Origin: Flavihumibacter petaseus NBRC 106054
GTDB taxonomy: Bacteria > Bacteroidota > Bacteroidia > Chitinophagales > Chitinophagaceae
Assembly: GCF_000974785.1 (NCBI RefSeq)
Contig: NZ_BBWV01000002.1
Location: 558,001 to 622,000 of the forward strand
DNA length: 64,000 bases
Reading direction: 5' to 3'
Positions 15,697-24,928 of the stretch are shown in pieces. Position numbers and translations under genes: made by a program. The notes beneath the pieces are model-generated. The model had not been told where the DNA came from. It did not search any database and saw only the letters and a program-made list of their open reading frames with translations. Position 1 is the stretch's first letter, and the number at the start of each line of letters is the position of its first letter.

Positions 15697-18000
15697 TTAC
15701 TGAAACCAGGCCGGCGAGATAACTTTGCGCGAGCCAAAAGGCGCCTGCGCCTCCAGCTCCAGCGTATACCCGCCGCCACCTTCAATGAACTTCAGTTCAA
15801 ACTGATGGGCGCCACTTTTCAACGCCGCCTGTCCGCTCTTTTCCTTCGCGGAGTGCAAGCCATCGTTATCCACCACCATTTGTCCATCGATCAGCAATAC
15901 AGCGCCATCATCTGCTTTCAGGAAAAAGGTATACACGCCATCTGCAGGAACTGTGATGAGCCCCTTGTACCGCAAGCCAAATACATCCGATCCTGAAGTG
16001 CGTGATTTGTCCACTTCAAGATTAGTCTGAGACCAGCTGGATGCAGCAGTCTGCGCATCGAGGTCCGCCGTCGATTTGAATGTTCCGGGATAATAGGAGA
16101 CGGTCAGTCCTGATGTGGTAGCGCCAGAGAATGCCGGCAACAGCGCCTGCTGTTTGAAACGTACATTATAAACATCTCCACGAAGATCACCTTTGAAGGC
16201 GGCCAGCTTGAACAGGGTAGAGGCAGTGACGCTGATGGGTTTATCCACTATGGGTGAACTTTTCGTCGGAGCCTGGCCGTCTGTGGTGTACCGCAGTACA
16301 AGTCCGGCAGCGGGTGATGATGGATAAAATCTCGCCTTGTCCACAAACACATTTTCTTCCACGAGTCCTTCTATGTCCGGAAGTCTGTATTTCGTTTTCA
16401 GTGTATCCAGCCGGGTGTAGTGTGCATCGAGCCTTTCCAGGAATCCATCATAGTCGTTCTGGCGGTTGGTCCACAACACTTCAGGCAGGGCGAGCATGCG
16501 TGGCAGGGTCATGTATTCCAGCCGGTTTTCTGTAGGGATCCACTCGCTCCAGATATTCGCCTGTGCACCGATGATGTTGGCCGCCTCGGCTTCCGTCAGT
16601 CCCTTTGGAATGGGATTGAAGCGATAGACATTTCTCACGGCGTACTGGTCTGGCGCGGCATCAAAGTATAAAGGATTGCCTGGTGTCATGATCACCTTGT
16701 TGCCATTTTTGGCTGCTTCCACAGGGGCTTTGGGAACCCAGCTGCGCCAGTACATGACGTTGGCTGTGGAACTTACACCGCCTTCAAGAATCTCATCCCA
16801 TCCGATCAGTTTTTTACCGTTCGCATTGAAGAACTTTTCCATACGGTGTACAAAATAACTTTGCAATTCTTCTACTGATTTCAGTCCTTCTTTTTCCATC
16901 AGTTCCTTACAGTCAGTATAGTTCTTCCAGCTGGATTTGTTCACTTCGTCCGCGCCAAGGTGTACATATTCGTAAGGGAAGATGTCGAAGATTTCTTTAA
17001 AGATATTTTCAGCAAATTCGAAGGTGGTTTCCTTGCAGGGACAAATGGGAACGGTGAAAGGTCCGCCTTTCCAGCCGCCTTCCGTGCAGGCGAGGAAAGG
17101 ATATTGCTGGATGGCAGCATCCATATGACCGGGCATATCTATCTCGGGCACAATATCGATGTGGCGGGCTTTGGCATATTTCACCAGCGCGCGCAACTGA
17201 TCCTGGGTATAGAAACCACCATACTCCGTAACACCGTCGGTAGTGCGGATGAAACGTTTGTCAAGCTCCATGTCAGGATTGTCCGTTTCTTTCGCGAGCC
17301 GCATACAGACCGTGTCCTGGTTGTTTAGCACGCGCCAGGCGCTTTTTTCTGTGAGCAACGGATATTTTTTGATCTCGACGCGCCAGCCCTGATCATCGGT
17401 GAGGTGCAGGTGCAGTTTGTTGAATTTGTATAATGCGAGTCGGTCGATGAATTTTTTCAGGTAGTCGATGGTGAAGAAATGACGGGATACATCCACGTGC
17501 ATACCACGGTAAGCATAAACCGGAAAGTCACGGATCAGGACGGCAGGTAGTGAAACAAGTTTCAGCGCGTTCTTTCCTTCAATTGCCGGAGGTGCCAGCT
17601 GCCTGATGGTTTGAACAGCGCGAAATGCCCCGGAAGGTTGTTTTGCCCTGACCAGGATGCGCTCATTGCTGATGTCCAGCGAATACCCCTCATCCTGTGT
17701 AATGGTACTATCGGCCATAAACTGGATATAACCTTTGGCCGGCGCTTTCGGTAATTTTTTCAAGGCTATTCCCGCCTGGCGGAAAAGGGATGCCAGCTGG
17801 TCCGCTTCTCCCGTGAAGACCTTGTCTTTTACTACCAGGGCCGTCTGGGCAGTAACGGTGAAATTGCCACTGCGTTCCTGCAGTTCCTGCGGATAGGGGA
17901 TCAGGGGGTAACGGGGATTCGATTGTGCAAGAAGGCTGCTGTTTACCAACAGCTGCGCCGCCAGCAGCATCAGGGCCAGAAGAGAAAGACGTTTCATCAT
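15697..18000 (-). CDS. Glycoside hydrolase family 20 beta-N-acetylhexosaminidase with PA14 domain
   Basis: A secreted exo-hexosaminidase of 767 residues that would release GlcNAc or GalNAc from chitin fragments or N-glycans. After the signal peptide (to LLAQ, about residue 26) comes the GH20b domain, then the TIM barrel with YRGMHVDVSRHFFTIDYLKK, LHLHLTDDQGWRVEIKKYP and the catalytic pair in VHLGADEVNKSSW: Asp351, which polarises the substrate N-acetyl group, and Glu352, the acid/base. Residues about 545-610 (RYTTDGQAPTKSSP) resemble a chitobiase C-terminal Fn3-like module, and the last 140 residues are a PA14 carbohydrate-binding domain (GVYTFFLKADDGAVLLIDGQ). Start may be either Met of MMKR. 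Confidence 0.96.
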   Translation of the reverse strand: MMKRLSLLALMLLAAQLLVNSSLLAQSNPRYPLIPYPQELQERSGNFTVTAQTALVVKDKVFTGEADQLASLFRQAGIALKKLPKAPAKGYIQFMADSTITQDEGYSLDISNERILVRAKQPSGAFRAVQTIRQLAPPAIEGKNALKLVSLPAVLIRDFPVYAYRGMHVDVSRHFFTIDYLKKFIDRLALYKFNKLHLHLTDDQGWRVEIKKYPLLTEKSAWRVLNNQDTVCMRLAKETDNPDMELDKRFIRTTDGVTEYGGFYTQDQLRALVKYAKARHIDIVPEIDMPGHMDAAIQQYPFLACTEGGWKGGPFTVPICPCKETTFEFAENIFKEIFDIFPYEYVHLGADEVNKSSWKNYTDCKELMEKEGLKSVEELQSYFVHRMEKFFNANGKKLIGWDEILEGGVSSTANVMYWRSWVPKAPVEAAKNGNKVIMTPGNPLYFDAAPDQYAVRNVYRFNPIPKGLTEAEAANIIGAQANIWSEWIPTENRLEYMTLPRMLALPEVLWTNRQNDYDGFLERLDAHYTRLDTLKTKYRLPDIEGLVEENVFVDKARFYPSSPAAGLVLRYTTDGQAPTKSSPIVDKPISVTASTLFKLAAFKGDLRGDVYNVRFKQQALLPAFSGATTSGLTVSYYPGTFKSTADLDAQTAASSWSQTNLEVDKSRTSGSDVFGLRYKGLITVPADGVYTFFLKADDGAVLLIDGQMVVDNDGLHSAKEKSGQAALKSGAHQFELKFIEGGGGYTLELEAQAPFGSRKVISPAWFQ

Positions 18001-18080
18001 TAAAATTGAGGGTCTAAGATAGGTTGACGGGGTGGCATTAGCCTTATTCGGGCTTATCTTTAACTGATAAAATTTGAACT

Positions 18081-18932
18081 ATGAAGCGAATGAGCTTTTT
18101 ACTGACGTTTATCTGGATGGCCTTTGTTGCTTTTGCGCAGGACAATAAATTCGATGTTGTTACTAAAATCAATGGAGACGAACTGACGGGTACGGTGCAG
18201 GAGATTTCACAGGACGTCATCAAATTCGTGTATAAGAATGAAAAACTGGTATATACTTTTAAAAAATCTGAGATTTTCAAGATAAAATATGCGAGCGGAC
18301 GGTCTGAGGTGTTTACAACACCGGGTCAGTCCGCACCTGCCCAGCCTGCCGGCCAGCAGGCGCCGGTTGCCGCGCCGGCAGGAACGCCACTGCCAACGTC
18401 CACTCCGGAAGAACGACACAGCAAAGTAGGTGTATTACCCTTCACTTACCTGAAAGACAGCCGCAGCAGCGGAGAAGACATGGAATATAAAGTGCAGCGC
18501 GATGTATACAATTACCTGGTGGGCCATGCGCCAATGTATAAAATCGTGGATCCCCGCACGATCAATGCCACTTTGCTGAAAGCGGGCATTACCAATGACA
18601 AGCTGCGTGCGTTTACCATGCAGGAGCTGTGTGAGATCCTCGGCGTTGAATTTGTGGTGAGTGGTACAGTTGATCAGAAAACCGGAACAGCTACCACCTA
18701 TTCTTCTGACACCTACAATCAGAAGAACAAAGATGATAAATCTTCCGGCAGTGCAAGTTCAACAACGACCTCTTCGCAAAAGATTGAAACGAACGTTACT
18801 GTTGCCATCTTCAACGATAAAAATGACAACGTCTATAACAAGACCCATCAGCAATTCCTGGGGAGTACGGATGGCTCTTACCTGAGCACTATAGAATACA
18901 TCATGAAACGTTCTCCGCTTTACCAGAAATAG
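18081..18932 (+). CDS. Exported protein with CsgG/TolB-N-like domain, unknown role
   Basis: A 283-residue secreted protein (signal peptide MKRMSFLLTFIWMAFVAFAQ). Residues 25-80 are a small beta-domain, TKINGDELTGTVQEISQDVI, common in Bacteroidota exported proteins. After a Pro/Ala-rich linker (residues 84-113), residues 115-200 resemble CsgG or TolB N-terminal domains (VGVLPFTYLKD, then LCEILGVEFVVSGTVDQ), followed by a Ser/Thr-rich loop and a final strand-helix. CsgG proteins make secretion pores, but no lipobox or membrane hairpin is evident. The last 32 bp overlap the convergent GNAT gene. Confidence 0.7.
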   Translation: MKRMSFLLTFIWMAFVAFAQDNKFDVVTKINGDELTGTVQEISQDVIKFVYKNEKLVYTFKKSEIFKIKYASGRSEVFTTPGQSAPAQPAGQQAPVAAPAGTPLPTSTPEERHSKVGVLPFTYLKDSRSSGEDMEYKVQRDVYNYLVGHAPMYKIVDPRTINATLLKAGITNDKLRAFTMQELCEILGVEFVVSGTVDQKTGTATTYSSDTYNQKNKDDKSSGSASSTTTSSQKIETNVTVAIFNDKNDNVYNKTHQQFLGSTDGSYLSTIEYIMKRSPLYQK

Positions 18933-19662
18933 TCAACAGCCCCTTTTTTCTTTCCCCGCAGGTGCGGAATCCGGCTTTTTCCAGTGTTTTGCGGGATGCT
19001 GTATTGTCCGGATTACAGCGTGCTGCCGGGACGCGTCCATGCAGGTAGACCTGCCGTTTTATTTCCTGGATCAGGTAACTGCCATATCCCTTCCGCCGGT
19101 GTGCTTCAGGAACTTCCATATAGAGGTCGCCATAGGGAAAATTATAGTTGAAAAGCACCCCGCCGGTCGCCACAATCAGGCCTTCATGCAGTAATTCGAA
19201 CTTCCACTCGTCACTCCGGTCACCGGCTTCCTGCGGCAGCCTGTTGCAGGTTAACCCTGTGTCAGGGAGGTCGGTGGATCTGTGATCTTCAAACAGAATG
19301 GCTTCTGTAACGGCATCGGGGACATAGTTTATTGCCAGGGGGTGGAGCAGGGGATCGTTCGTTTGCCATTCAATATGGGTGGCTGCAGTGGCGCGAATAA
19401 ACAGCGGGAAATACAGGGGGGCTAGTTCCCGGTAGGTATTGATCAGGTAGAACTCGAAGATAGCATCCCGGTCCTCCCGGCGGTCCTGTCCCCATACAGC
19501 GCCATACCCGATGATCGTTTTCCCGAGCCAGCAGGCATATTCATCGGCCCAGCCGTAGTCGTGGCATTTGTTGAACACGAACTGCATATTGGCTTCATGC
19601 AGAAATAACTGCCGGAAACGGAGGATTTCGGAAAGGCTCGTTTTTTTTACCGCTTTGACCAT
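18901..19662 (-). CDS. GNAT-family N-acetyltransferase
   Basis: A 253-residue cytoplasmic acetyltransferase. The acetyl-CoA-binding motif A is clear at LYMEVPEAHRRKGYGSYLIQ (R-R-K-G-Y-G), followed by CNPDNTASRKTLEKAGF, the C-terminal GNAT signature. The N-terminal half (KTIIGYGAVWGQDRREDRDA) looks like a second, degenerate GNAT fold, making a tandem arrangement. The substrate is unknown. The stop codon lies inside the 3' end of the convergent gene (32-bp overlap), and the start is 39 bp from the divergent esterase. Confidence 0.85.
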   Translation of the reverse strand: MVKAVKKTSLSEILRFRQLFLHEANMQFVFNKCHDYGWADEYACWLGKTIIGYGAVWGQDRREDRDAIFEFYLINTYRELAPLYFPLFIRATAATHIEWQTNDPLLHPLAINYVPDAVTEAILFEDHRSTDLPDTGLTCNRLPQEAGDRSDEWKFELLHEGLIVATGGVLFNYNFPYGDLYMEVPEAHRRKGYGSYLIQEIKRQVYLHGRVPAARCNPDNTASRKTLEKAGFRTCGERKKGLLTISGKAENVS

Positions 19663-19701
19663 GGCAGACCCGGTTTATCTTCAATTTCCCTAATTTGCCC
19701 C

Positions 19702-20631
19702 ATGTCCGGAAAAAAATTGCTGCCATTTCCTGCCTTGCCGACTTTTGTAGTTACCGCTATAGCCTCCTGTTGCTCCACCGGACTGATGGCGCAACAATTG
19801 AATGATTCCGCTTTACGAAAGGAAGATCCGATCACGATTACAACTTCCCATGGAAGAAAGCCTTTCGTGCTGGGACAGGTACGTGAATTCTATTCAACCA
19901 TACTGGGGGAGAAACGGAACCTGAATATCTACCTTCCTGAAGGCTATGGGCAAAATGACAGCACCCGCTTCCCGGTAATTTACCTGCTGGATGGATCGGC
20001 GGATGAAGATTTCATACATGTGGCCGGACTGGTACAGTACTTTAATTTTCCGTGGATCAACCAGTTACCGCCCTGTATCCTGGTGGGTATCTGCAATGTG
20101 GATCGCCAGCGCGATTTCACCAGTACGCCAACTTACCAGGAGGAGAAGGAAAAATTCCCGCATGCGGGTGGCTCTGCTGCCTTCATTGAATTCCTGGAAA
20201 AAGAGCTGAAACCATTTGTGCAGGAATCATACAAGACAACTTCACAGGCGACATTGATCGGTCAGTCGCTGGGCGGATTGCTGGCAACGGAAATTCTGTT
20301 GAAGCAACCGCACCTGTTTAATCGATTCATCATTATCAGTCCGAGTTTATGGTGGAACAACAGGGCATTGTTGCAACACGAATTCACAACGGAGCAACAA
20401 GAAACCTTAACGACAAGACAAGTATACATCGCAGTCGGAAACGAAGGACCCGGGGTGATGTTTGGCAACACAAAGATGGAGACTGATGCGAAGAATCTTT
20501 TGCAGAAAATCAAGCGCGCTGCACCGCAGAATAAAAATTTTACACTAGATTACTTTCCTGATGAAACCCACGCCACCATTGGCCATCCTGCAGTCTTCAA
20601 GGGTTTCCGCTATTTGCAGTCGAGACATTAA
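19702..20631 (+). CDS. Alpha/beta-hydrolase, esterase D family (PF00756-like)
   Basis: An exported 309-residue hydrolase. The N-terminus has a hydrophobic stretch with SCC (VVTAIASCCSTGLMAQ), so it may be either cleaved or lipidated. Then comes the esterase D fold: REFYSTILGEKRNLNIYLPE, FPVIYLLDGSADEDFIH, the nucleophile elbow in LIGQSLGGLLATEILL (Ser189), IIISPSLWWNNRALL, and the catalytic His in DETHATIGHPAVFKG. Relatives include acyl-sugar esterases and siderophore esterases such as IroE; no siderophore genes are near. It is followed by the AraC gene of the second Sus locus. Confidence 0.88.
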   Translation: MSGKKLLPFPALPTFVVTAIASCCSTGLMAQQLNDSALRKEDPITITTSHGRKPFVLGQVREFYSTILGEKRNLNIYLPEGYGQNDSTRFPVIYLLDGSADEDFIHVAGLVQYFNFPWINQLPPCILVGICNVDRQRDFTSTPTYQEEKEKFPHAGGSAAFIEFLEKELKPFVQESYKTTSQATLIGQSLGGLLATEILLKQPHLFNRFIIISPSLWWNNRALLQHEFTTEQQETLTTRQVYIAVGNEGPGVMFGNTKMETDAKNLLQKIKRAAPQNKNFTLDYFPDETHATIGHPAVFKGFRYLQSRH

Positions 20632-20652
20632 AATTGTCTTGTGCTTATAAAA

Positions 20653-20672
20653 TAGCAAGATTTCTAAACTCA
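20653..20672. repeat. Direct repeat copy 1 upstream of araC-type gene (possible regulator site)
   Basis: This 20-bp segment, core AGCAAGATNTCTAAACT, recurs at 21659-21678 with 18 of 20 bases identical and in the same orientation. It lies 69 bp before the start of the AraC regulator gene. Confidence 0.6.
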
Positions 20673-20740
20673 TTTTTACCTCCGGATGCAGCACTAATCC
20701 CGTAGATAATATCTTATCGTGTAGAGAAAAGAAAATACCT

Positions 20741-21661
20741 ATGCCGGCAAGAAGTATGTTTTCGGCGGGCGTATCCATTGATGGAATCGATGTACTCGAA
20801 AATTTGCTGAACATCAAATCACTTTTCACCTCCGATTTGTTCAGCATCAGCGATTTCAGCTACTACTATAACAATGGATTGATTAGTAAACAGGGATTTA
20901 ATACCGAGTTCAGTTTTTGCCTGACCCGGAGCGGGGAGTTTTTTCTCCGTTCTGACGGGCGCGATTATGAAACCTTCAATGGAAGGGTGTTGGTGGAGAA
21001 GCCGGGGTCTGTTTATCATTTCTGCCACCAGGGCAATGGGGCGGGCAATTTCACCGTGTTCCGCTTTAACCAGCATATTTATGATCTCGCGAAGGCGAGC
21101 ATGATGCAGCAATGCGATTTTTTACAGGATCATCGTTTACGTACTGCCGTGATGGTGACGAATCCGGAGATCGATTATCTCCATCATGCGATCAGGCAAA
21201 CCCTGTCTCATGATAAGTATTCAAAATCAGAAATCACCGGCATGACAATTGAGTTGATGAAACTTGTCATGAAGGCAATGACATCACCGCGCGCAATGCC
21301 GGTGATACCGCCGAGTAACAAACAACTTCACCTCGCAACCATTGAAAGAGCGAAGGAATACCTGCTTGATAATTTCACTAAGAGCATATCGCTGGTGGAC
21401 TTATCTAGATATTGTTATGTAAGCACTTTTCACTTCAGCAGGTTATTCAAACTCTTCACGAATTACGCGCCCCATCAGTATTTGCAGCGGATACGGCTCA
21501 AGCATGCAGAGACGCTGATACGTACCACACGGTTACCTATAACCGATATTTGCTTCAAGAGCGGATTTAGCAGATTGGACTATTTTTCTGCAGCATTTAC
21601 CAAAGAATTTTCCGTTTCCCCAACGAAATATCAAACGGCTACAGTTGAACCTCAACCTTAG
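20741..21661 (+). CDS. AraC-family transcriptional regulator of the adjacent Sus locus
   Basis: A 306-residue regulator. The first 190 residues are an AraC-type sensor domain without clear cupin metal ligands (FCLTRSGEFFLRSDGRDYET, VLVEKPGSVYHFCHQGNGA). The C-terminal 100 residues carry two helix-turn-helix motifs: KSISLVDLSRYCYVSTFHFS and LPITDICFKSGFSRLDYFSA, then AFTKEFSVSPTKYQ. It lies 70 bp upstream of a susC gene on the same strand, which strongly suggests control of that locus. The direct repeats that flank this gene are candidate binding sites. Confidence 0.93.
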   Translation: MPARSMFSAGVSIDGIDVLENLLNIKSLFTSDLFSISDFSYYYNNGLISKQGFNTEFSFCLTRSGEFFLRSDGRDYETFNGRVLVEKPGSVYHFCHQGNGAGNFTVFRFNQHIYDLAKASMMQQCDFLQDHRLRTAVMVTNPEIDYLHHAIRQTLSHDKYSKSEITGMTIELMKLVMKAMTSPRAMPVIPPSNKQLHLATIERAKEYLLDNFTKSISLVDLSRYCYVSTFHFSRLFKLFTNYAPHQYLQRIRLKHAETLIRTTRLPITDICFKSGFSRLDYFSAAFTKEFSVSPTKYQTATVEPQP

Positions 21662-21678
21662 CAAGATATCTAAACTGA
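21659..21678. repeat. Direct repeat copy 2 upstream of susC (possible regulator site)
   Basis: It begins at the stop codon of the AraC gene and ends 53 bp before susC. It matches the copy at 20653-20672 at 18 of 20 bases and includes the small palindrome AGATATCT. One copy before the regulator and one before its likely target is the pattern of a shared operator. Confidence 0.6.
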
Positions 21679-21731
21679 ATTGTTAAGAACCATCCTAATT
21701 TGATTTAATAGTTAATTAAACTGTTGCGTAC

Positions 21732-24700
21732 ATGAGAAAAATACTATGCCTGTTATTGGTATTGCTATCTACCATAACATACGGCCAGAAAAAAACTATC
21801 ACCGGAAAAGTTACAGATGAGAAAGGAGATGCCGTTCCTTTCGCTTCGATAAAGGTCAAGGGAACCCGTTCGGGCATCTCTGCTGACGAAAACGGCAATT
21901 TCAAGATCAGTGTTGCCGGTACCGAAACATTGCAGATCAGTTCTTCCGGGTTTACGCAGAAAGAAGTTTCTGCGGCCGGACTGAATGACGGCTTTACCGT
22001 TACCCTGGCACCATCCGGCAATGAATTGACTGCAGTTGTGGTGACTACTGCATTGGGTATTAAACGTCAGTCGAAGGAGCTGGGTTACGCCGCTACTTCG
22101 CTTTCCAATAAAACCCTTACCCAGGGTAAATCCGTTAACGTGCAGCAGGCGCTGAACGGAAAGGTTTCCGGGGTTTCCATTGCTACTGTCAACAGCGGGG
22201 TGTTCGAGAATTCAAAGATCAATATTCGTGGTATCCGCTCACTGACCGGTAACAACCAGCCGATGCTGGTGGTGGACGGCGCACCAACCCCGCTTAGCTT
22301 TCTTTCTTCCATTCCGCCAGACGATGTGCAGGACCTTACCGTGCTGAAGAGTTCCGCTTCTGCGGCAATCTATGGTCCGGATGCCGTTAATGGTGTGATT
22401 GTGGTGACTACAAAAAAAGGTGCATCGAAAAAGATCAGTGTAACAGTGAGCTCTACGTTGCAGGCATCCAGAGTTGCCTACTTCCCCAAAATGCAGCGGG
22501 AATTCGGGGCAGGTGCCGGTGAAGTAGTTGATCAGTATGGCAACTACGGTTATGTGCCTTACGAAAACCAACAGTACGGTCCGAGGTTCGACGGATCGAT
22601 GCAGCCGATTGGTAAGGAACTTGAGGATGGTGACATCCAGATGGGTCCTTATAATGATGGGCGGTATAAAGACAAGGTGAAATTCTGGAATACCGGTCTT
22701 ACCTGGCAGAACTCCATCAGCCTGGCAGGAGAAGATTATTATGTCAGTATCCAGGATGCAAAAGTGAAAGGACTGATGCCGGATGATGAGAACCGTCGTA
22801 CCAGTTTCCGTTTTAATGGCGGAAAGAAGTATGGCAAGCTTTCTGTAAACTATGGTTTAAACTATGTGCTGCAGAACTACGATGTGGTAAACGAAACCGG
22901 TCTTTCCACACTGTTTCCCTCTTCCTACAACGGCAGTATTTTCTTCCTGGTGATGCAGACGCCGAGCAACGTTCCGCTCACGGAGTATGAAGACTGGAAA
23001 AATTCAAAATATGCACAGTACTCTAATTATTATAATGAATTTGCCGTGAACCCGTATTGGGTGATCGGGAATATCCGGCAGAAAGGTACACAGCATGATC
23101 TCATTGGTAACCTTGATGTTGGTTACCAGATCATGCCATGGTTGCGTGCGAATGCAAGAGTGAGTACCAACCTGACTTTCCTTGACTTTAAAAATACCAC
23201 GGCGCCGGTGGTGGTATCCGACTTTGCACATGCTACCCGTAGCGCCAACCAGTATACCAGCCAGGCAGGAAATATGCTGACAGGCAACAGCAACACCTCC
23301 AGGATCAACCTCGATTACTGGCTCAACGGTGAGACTTCCATTATTAAGGATCTTGGCGTGAAATACCTGGTAGGAGGAATGGTTCGTCAGACCAAGACCA
23401 ATGATGTTTCTGTTGGCGGTAACAACCTGGTTGTACCTTACCTCTATAATGTGTCCGTGAGAAGTGGCGATGCGAATGTGCCCTTGTATCCAAACAACGC
23501 CTCTACCGAATACCGCCAGTTATCGGTATATGGAAGTGTGGGCTTCAGCTGGCGCGACTGGGCCTTCCTGGAACTCACCGGACGGAATGACTGGGACAGT
23601 CGCCTGCTGGCTGAAAACAGGTCCTTTTTCTATCCTGGAGCCAATGCCGCCGTGGTATTGACAGATGCGATCCCGGCTCTGAAGAATGGTAACCTGCTCT
23701 CTTATGCAAAGGCCAGGGCTTCCATTTCCAAATCCGGTAACGTTAACCTGAATGTTTATTCCCTGTCAGCCACCTATTCACAACCTTTGGGTTTTCCATT
23801 TGGCGACAATGCAGGTTTTACAGCTAACCAGACTATTCCAAGTCCGGATCTGAAACCGGAATTTATTGTTACCAAGGAAATCGGAATTGAGCTGGGCTTC
23901 CTGAAAAACAGGATCAATTTTGAAGCTACCTATTTCCATCAGAATAGTGACAACCAGATCCTGCAGGTATCTCAGTCTTCCACCACTGGTTATACCATTG
24001 GCCTCGCGAATGCCGCGAGCTTTAAGAATTACGGGATAGAAATGGACCTCGGTCTGACACCGCTGGTGAATGTGGGCCGTGGCAAAATCGACCTTAGGAT
24101 CAACGCCACTTACAACGACAACAAGGTGACCAGCACGCTGGGAAATATTCCGGTAGTGATTGGTGGTAACAATGGCTTTATCCAGAACTCCACCAGTTCA
24201 CCGACAGCCAACAATATTGCCGTTGTGGGCAAACCGGCATTTGCTTTCCAGCTGACCGATTATATGCGTGATTCGCTGGGTCGCGTGATTGTGGATGCCA
24301 ATACAGGTTATCCTTCCATTGCGCCCGAGCTGGTGGTTAAAGGAAGGTCACTGCCGCTTTGGGTAATCGGTATCACACCGTCATTTACCCTGGGTAATTT
24401 CTCCGTCAGCATGACCTGGGATTATAAAGCTGGTCACTATTTCTATGCTGGTATGGGCAGTGATATGGATTTCGCAGGTATTTCAGAGCGCAGTGCAAAA
24501 TATGGCCGTCAGCGTTTTGTATTCCCGAATTCCGTTTACTACGATGGATCAAAATATGTTGAGAATACCAACATCCAGGTGCAGGACGGTAACTACGGTT
24601 TCTGGACCGGTGCTTCGACCAACTCACAGATTGCGACCAACTATTTTGCCAGTGCAGCAGCATGGCGCCTGCGGGAGCTGAACATCTCCTATAACCTGCC

Positions 24701-24908
24701 GTTCAAGTGGATTGGACCTACACAGGTGATCAAGCGCTTTACCGTGAGTGCGATTGGCAAGAACCTGTTGTTGATCGTGCCGGAATCCAACCAGTGGGGT
24801 GATCCGGAATTCAACTATTCTGCCACCAATAACACATTTGGTATCAGTAGTTCCTTCCAGTCACCGGCTGCGCGCTTTTTTGGCGGTGGTATCTCCTTAA
24901 CATTTTAA
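21732..24908 (+). CDS. SusC/RagA-family TonB-dependent outer-membrane transporter
   Basis: A complete 1058-residue glycan or nutrient importer. Signal peptide MRKILCLLLVLLSTITYGQ; a carboxypeptidase-like regulatory domain at residues 20-95 (TITGKVTDEKGDAVPFASIK); a possible TonB box in ELTAVVVTTALG; the plug domain with VQQALNGKVSGVSIA, INIRGIRSLTGNNQPMLVVD and VLKSSASAAIYGPDAVNGVI; then a 22-strand barrel ending in GGGISLTF with terminal Phe. It is followed 20 bp later by its SusD partner and then a DUF1735 lipoprotein, and preceded by an AraC regulator. No glycosidase lies in the locus, so the substrate cannot be guessed. Confidence 0.97.
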   Translation: MRKILCLLLVLLSTITYGQKKTITGKVTDEKGDAVPFASIKVKGTRSGISADENGNFKISVAGTETLQISSSGFTQKEVSAAGLNDGFTVTLAPSGNELTAVVVTTALGIKRQSKELGYAATSLSNKTLTQGKSVNVQQALNGKVSGVSIATVNSGVFENSKINIRGIRSLTGNNQPMLVVDGAPTPLSFLSSIPPDDVQDLTVLKSSASAAIYGPDAVNGVIVVTTKKGASKKISVTVSSTLQASRVAYFPKMQREFGAGAGEVVDQYGNYGYVPYENQQYGPRFDGSMQPIGKELEDGDIQMGPYNDGRYKDKVKFWNTGLTWQNSISLAGEDYYVSIQDAKVKGLMPDDENRRTSFRFNGGKKYGKLSVNYGLNYVLQNYDVVNETGLSTLFPSSYNGSIFFLVMQTPSNVPLTEYEDWKNSKYAQYSNYYNEFAVNPYWVIGNIRQKGTQHDLIGNLDVGYQIMPWLRANARVSTNLTFLDFKNTTAPVVVSDFAHATRSANQYTSQAGNMLTGNSNTSRINLDYWLNGETSIIKDLGVKYLVGGMVRQTKTNDVSVGGNNLVVPYLYNVSVRSGDANVPLYPNNASTEYRQLSVYGSVGFSWRDWAFLELTGRNDWDSRLLAENRSFFYPGANAAVVLTDAIPALKNGNLLSYAKARASISKSGNVNLNVYSLSATYSQPLGFPFGDNAGFTANQTIPSPDLKPEFIVTKEIGIELGFLKNRINFEATYFHQNSDNQILQVSQSSTTGYTIGLANAASFKNYGIEMDLGLTPLVNVGRGKIDLRINATYNDNKVTSTLGNIPVVIGGNNGFIQNSTSSPTANNIAVVGKPAFAFQLTDYMRDSLGRVIVDANTGYPSIAPELVVKGRSLPLWVIGITPSFTLGNFSVSMTWDYKAGHYFYAGMGSDMDFAGISERSAKYGRQRFVFPNSVYYDGSKYVENTNIQVQDGNYGFWTGASTNSQIATNYFASAAAWRLRELNISYNLPFKWIGPTQVIKRFTVSAIGKNLLLIVPESNQWGDPEFNYSATNNTFGISSSFQSPAARFFGGGISLTF

Positions 24909-24928
24909 TCAAGTCTAAAGCTGCATAC

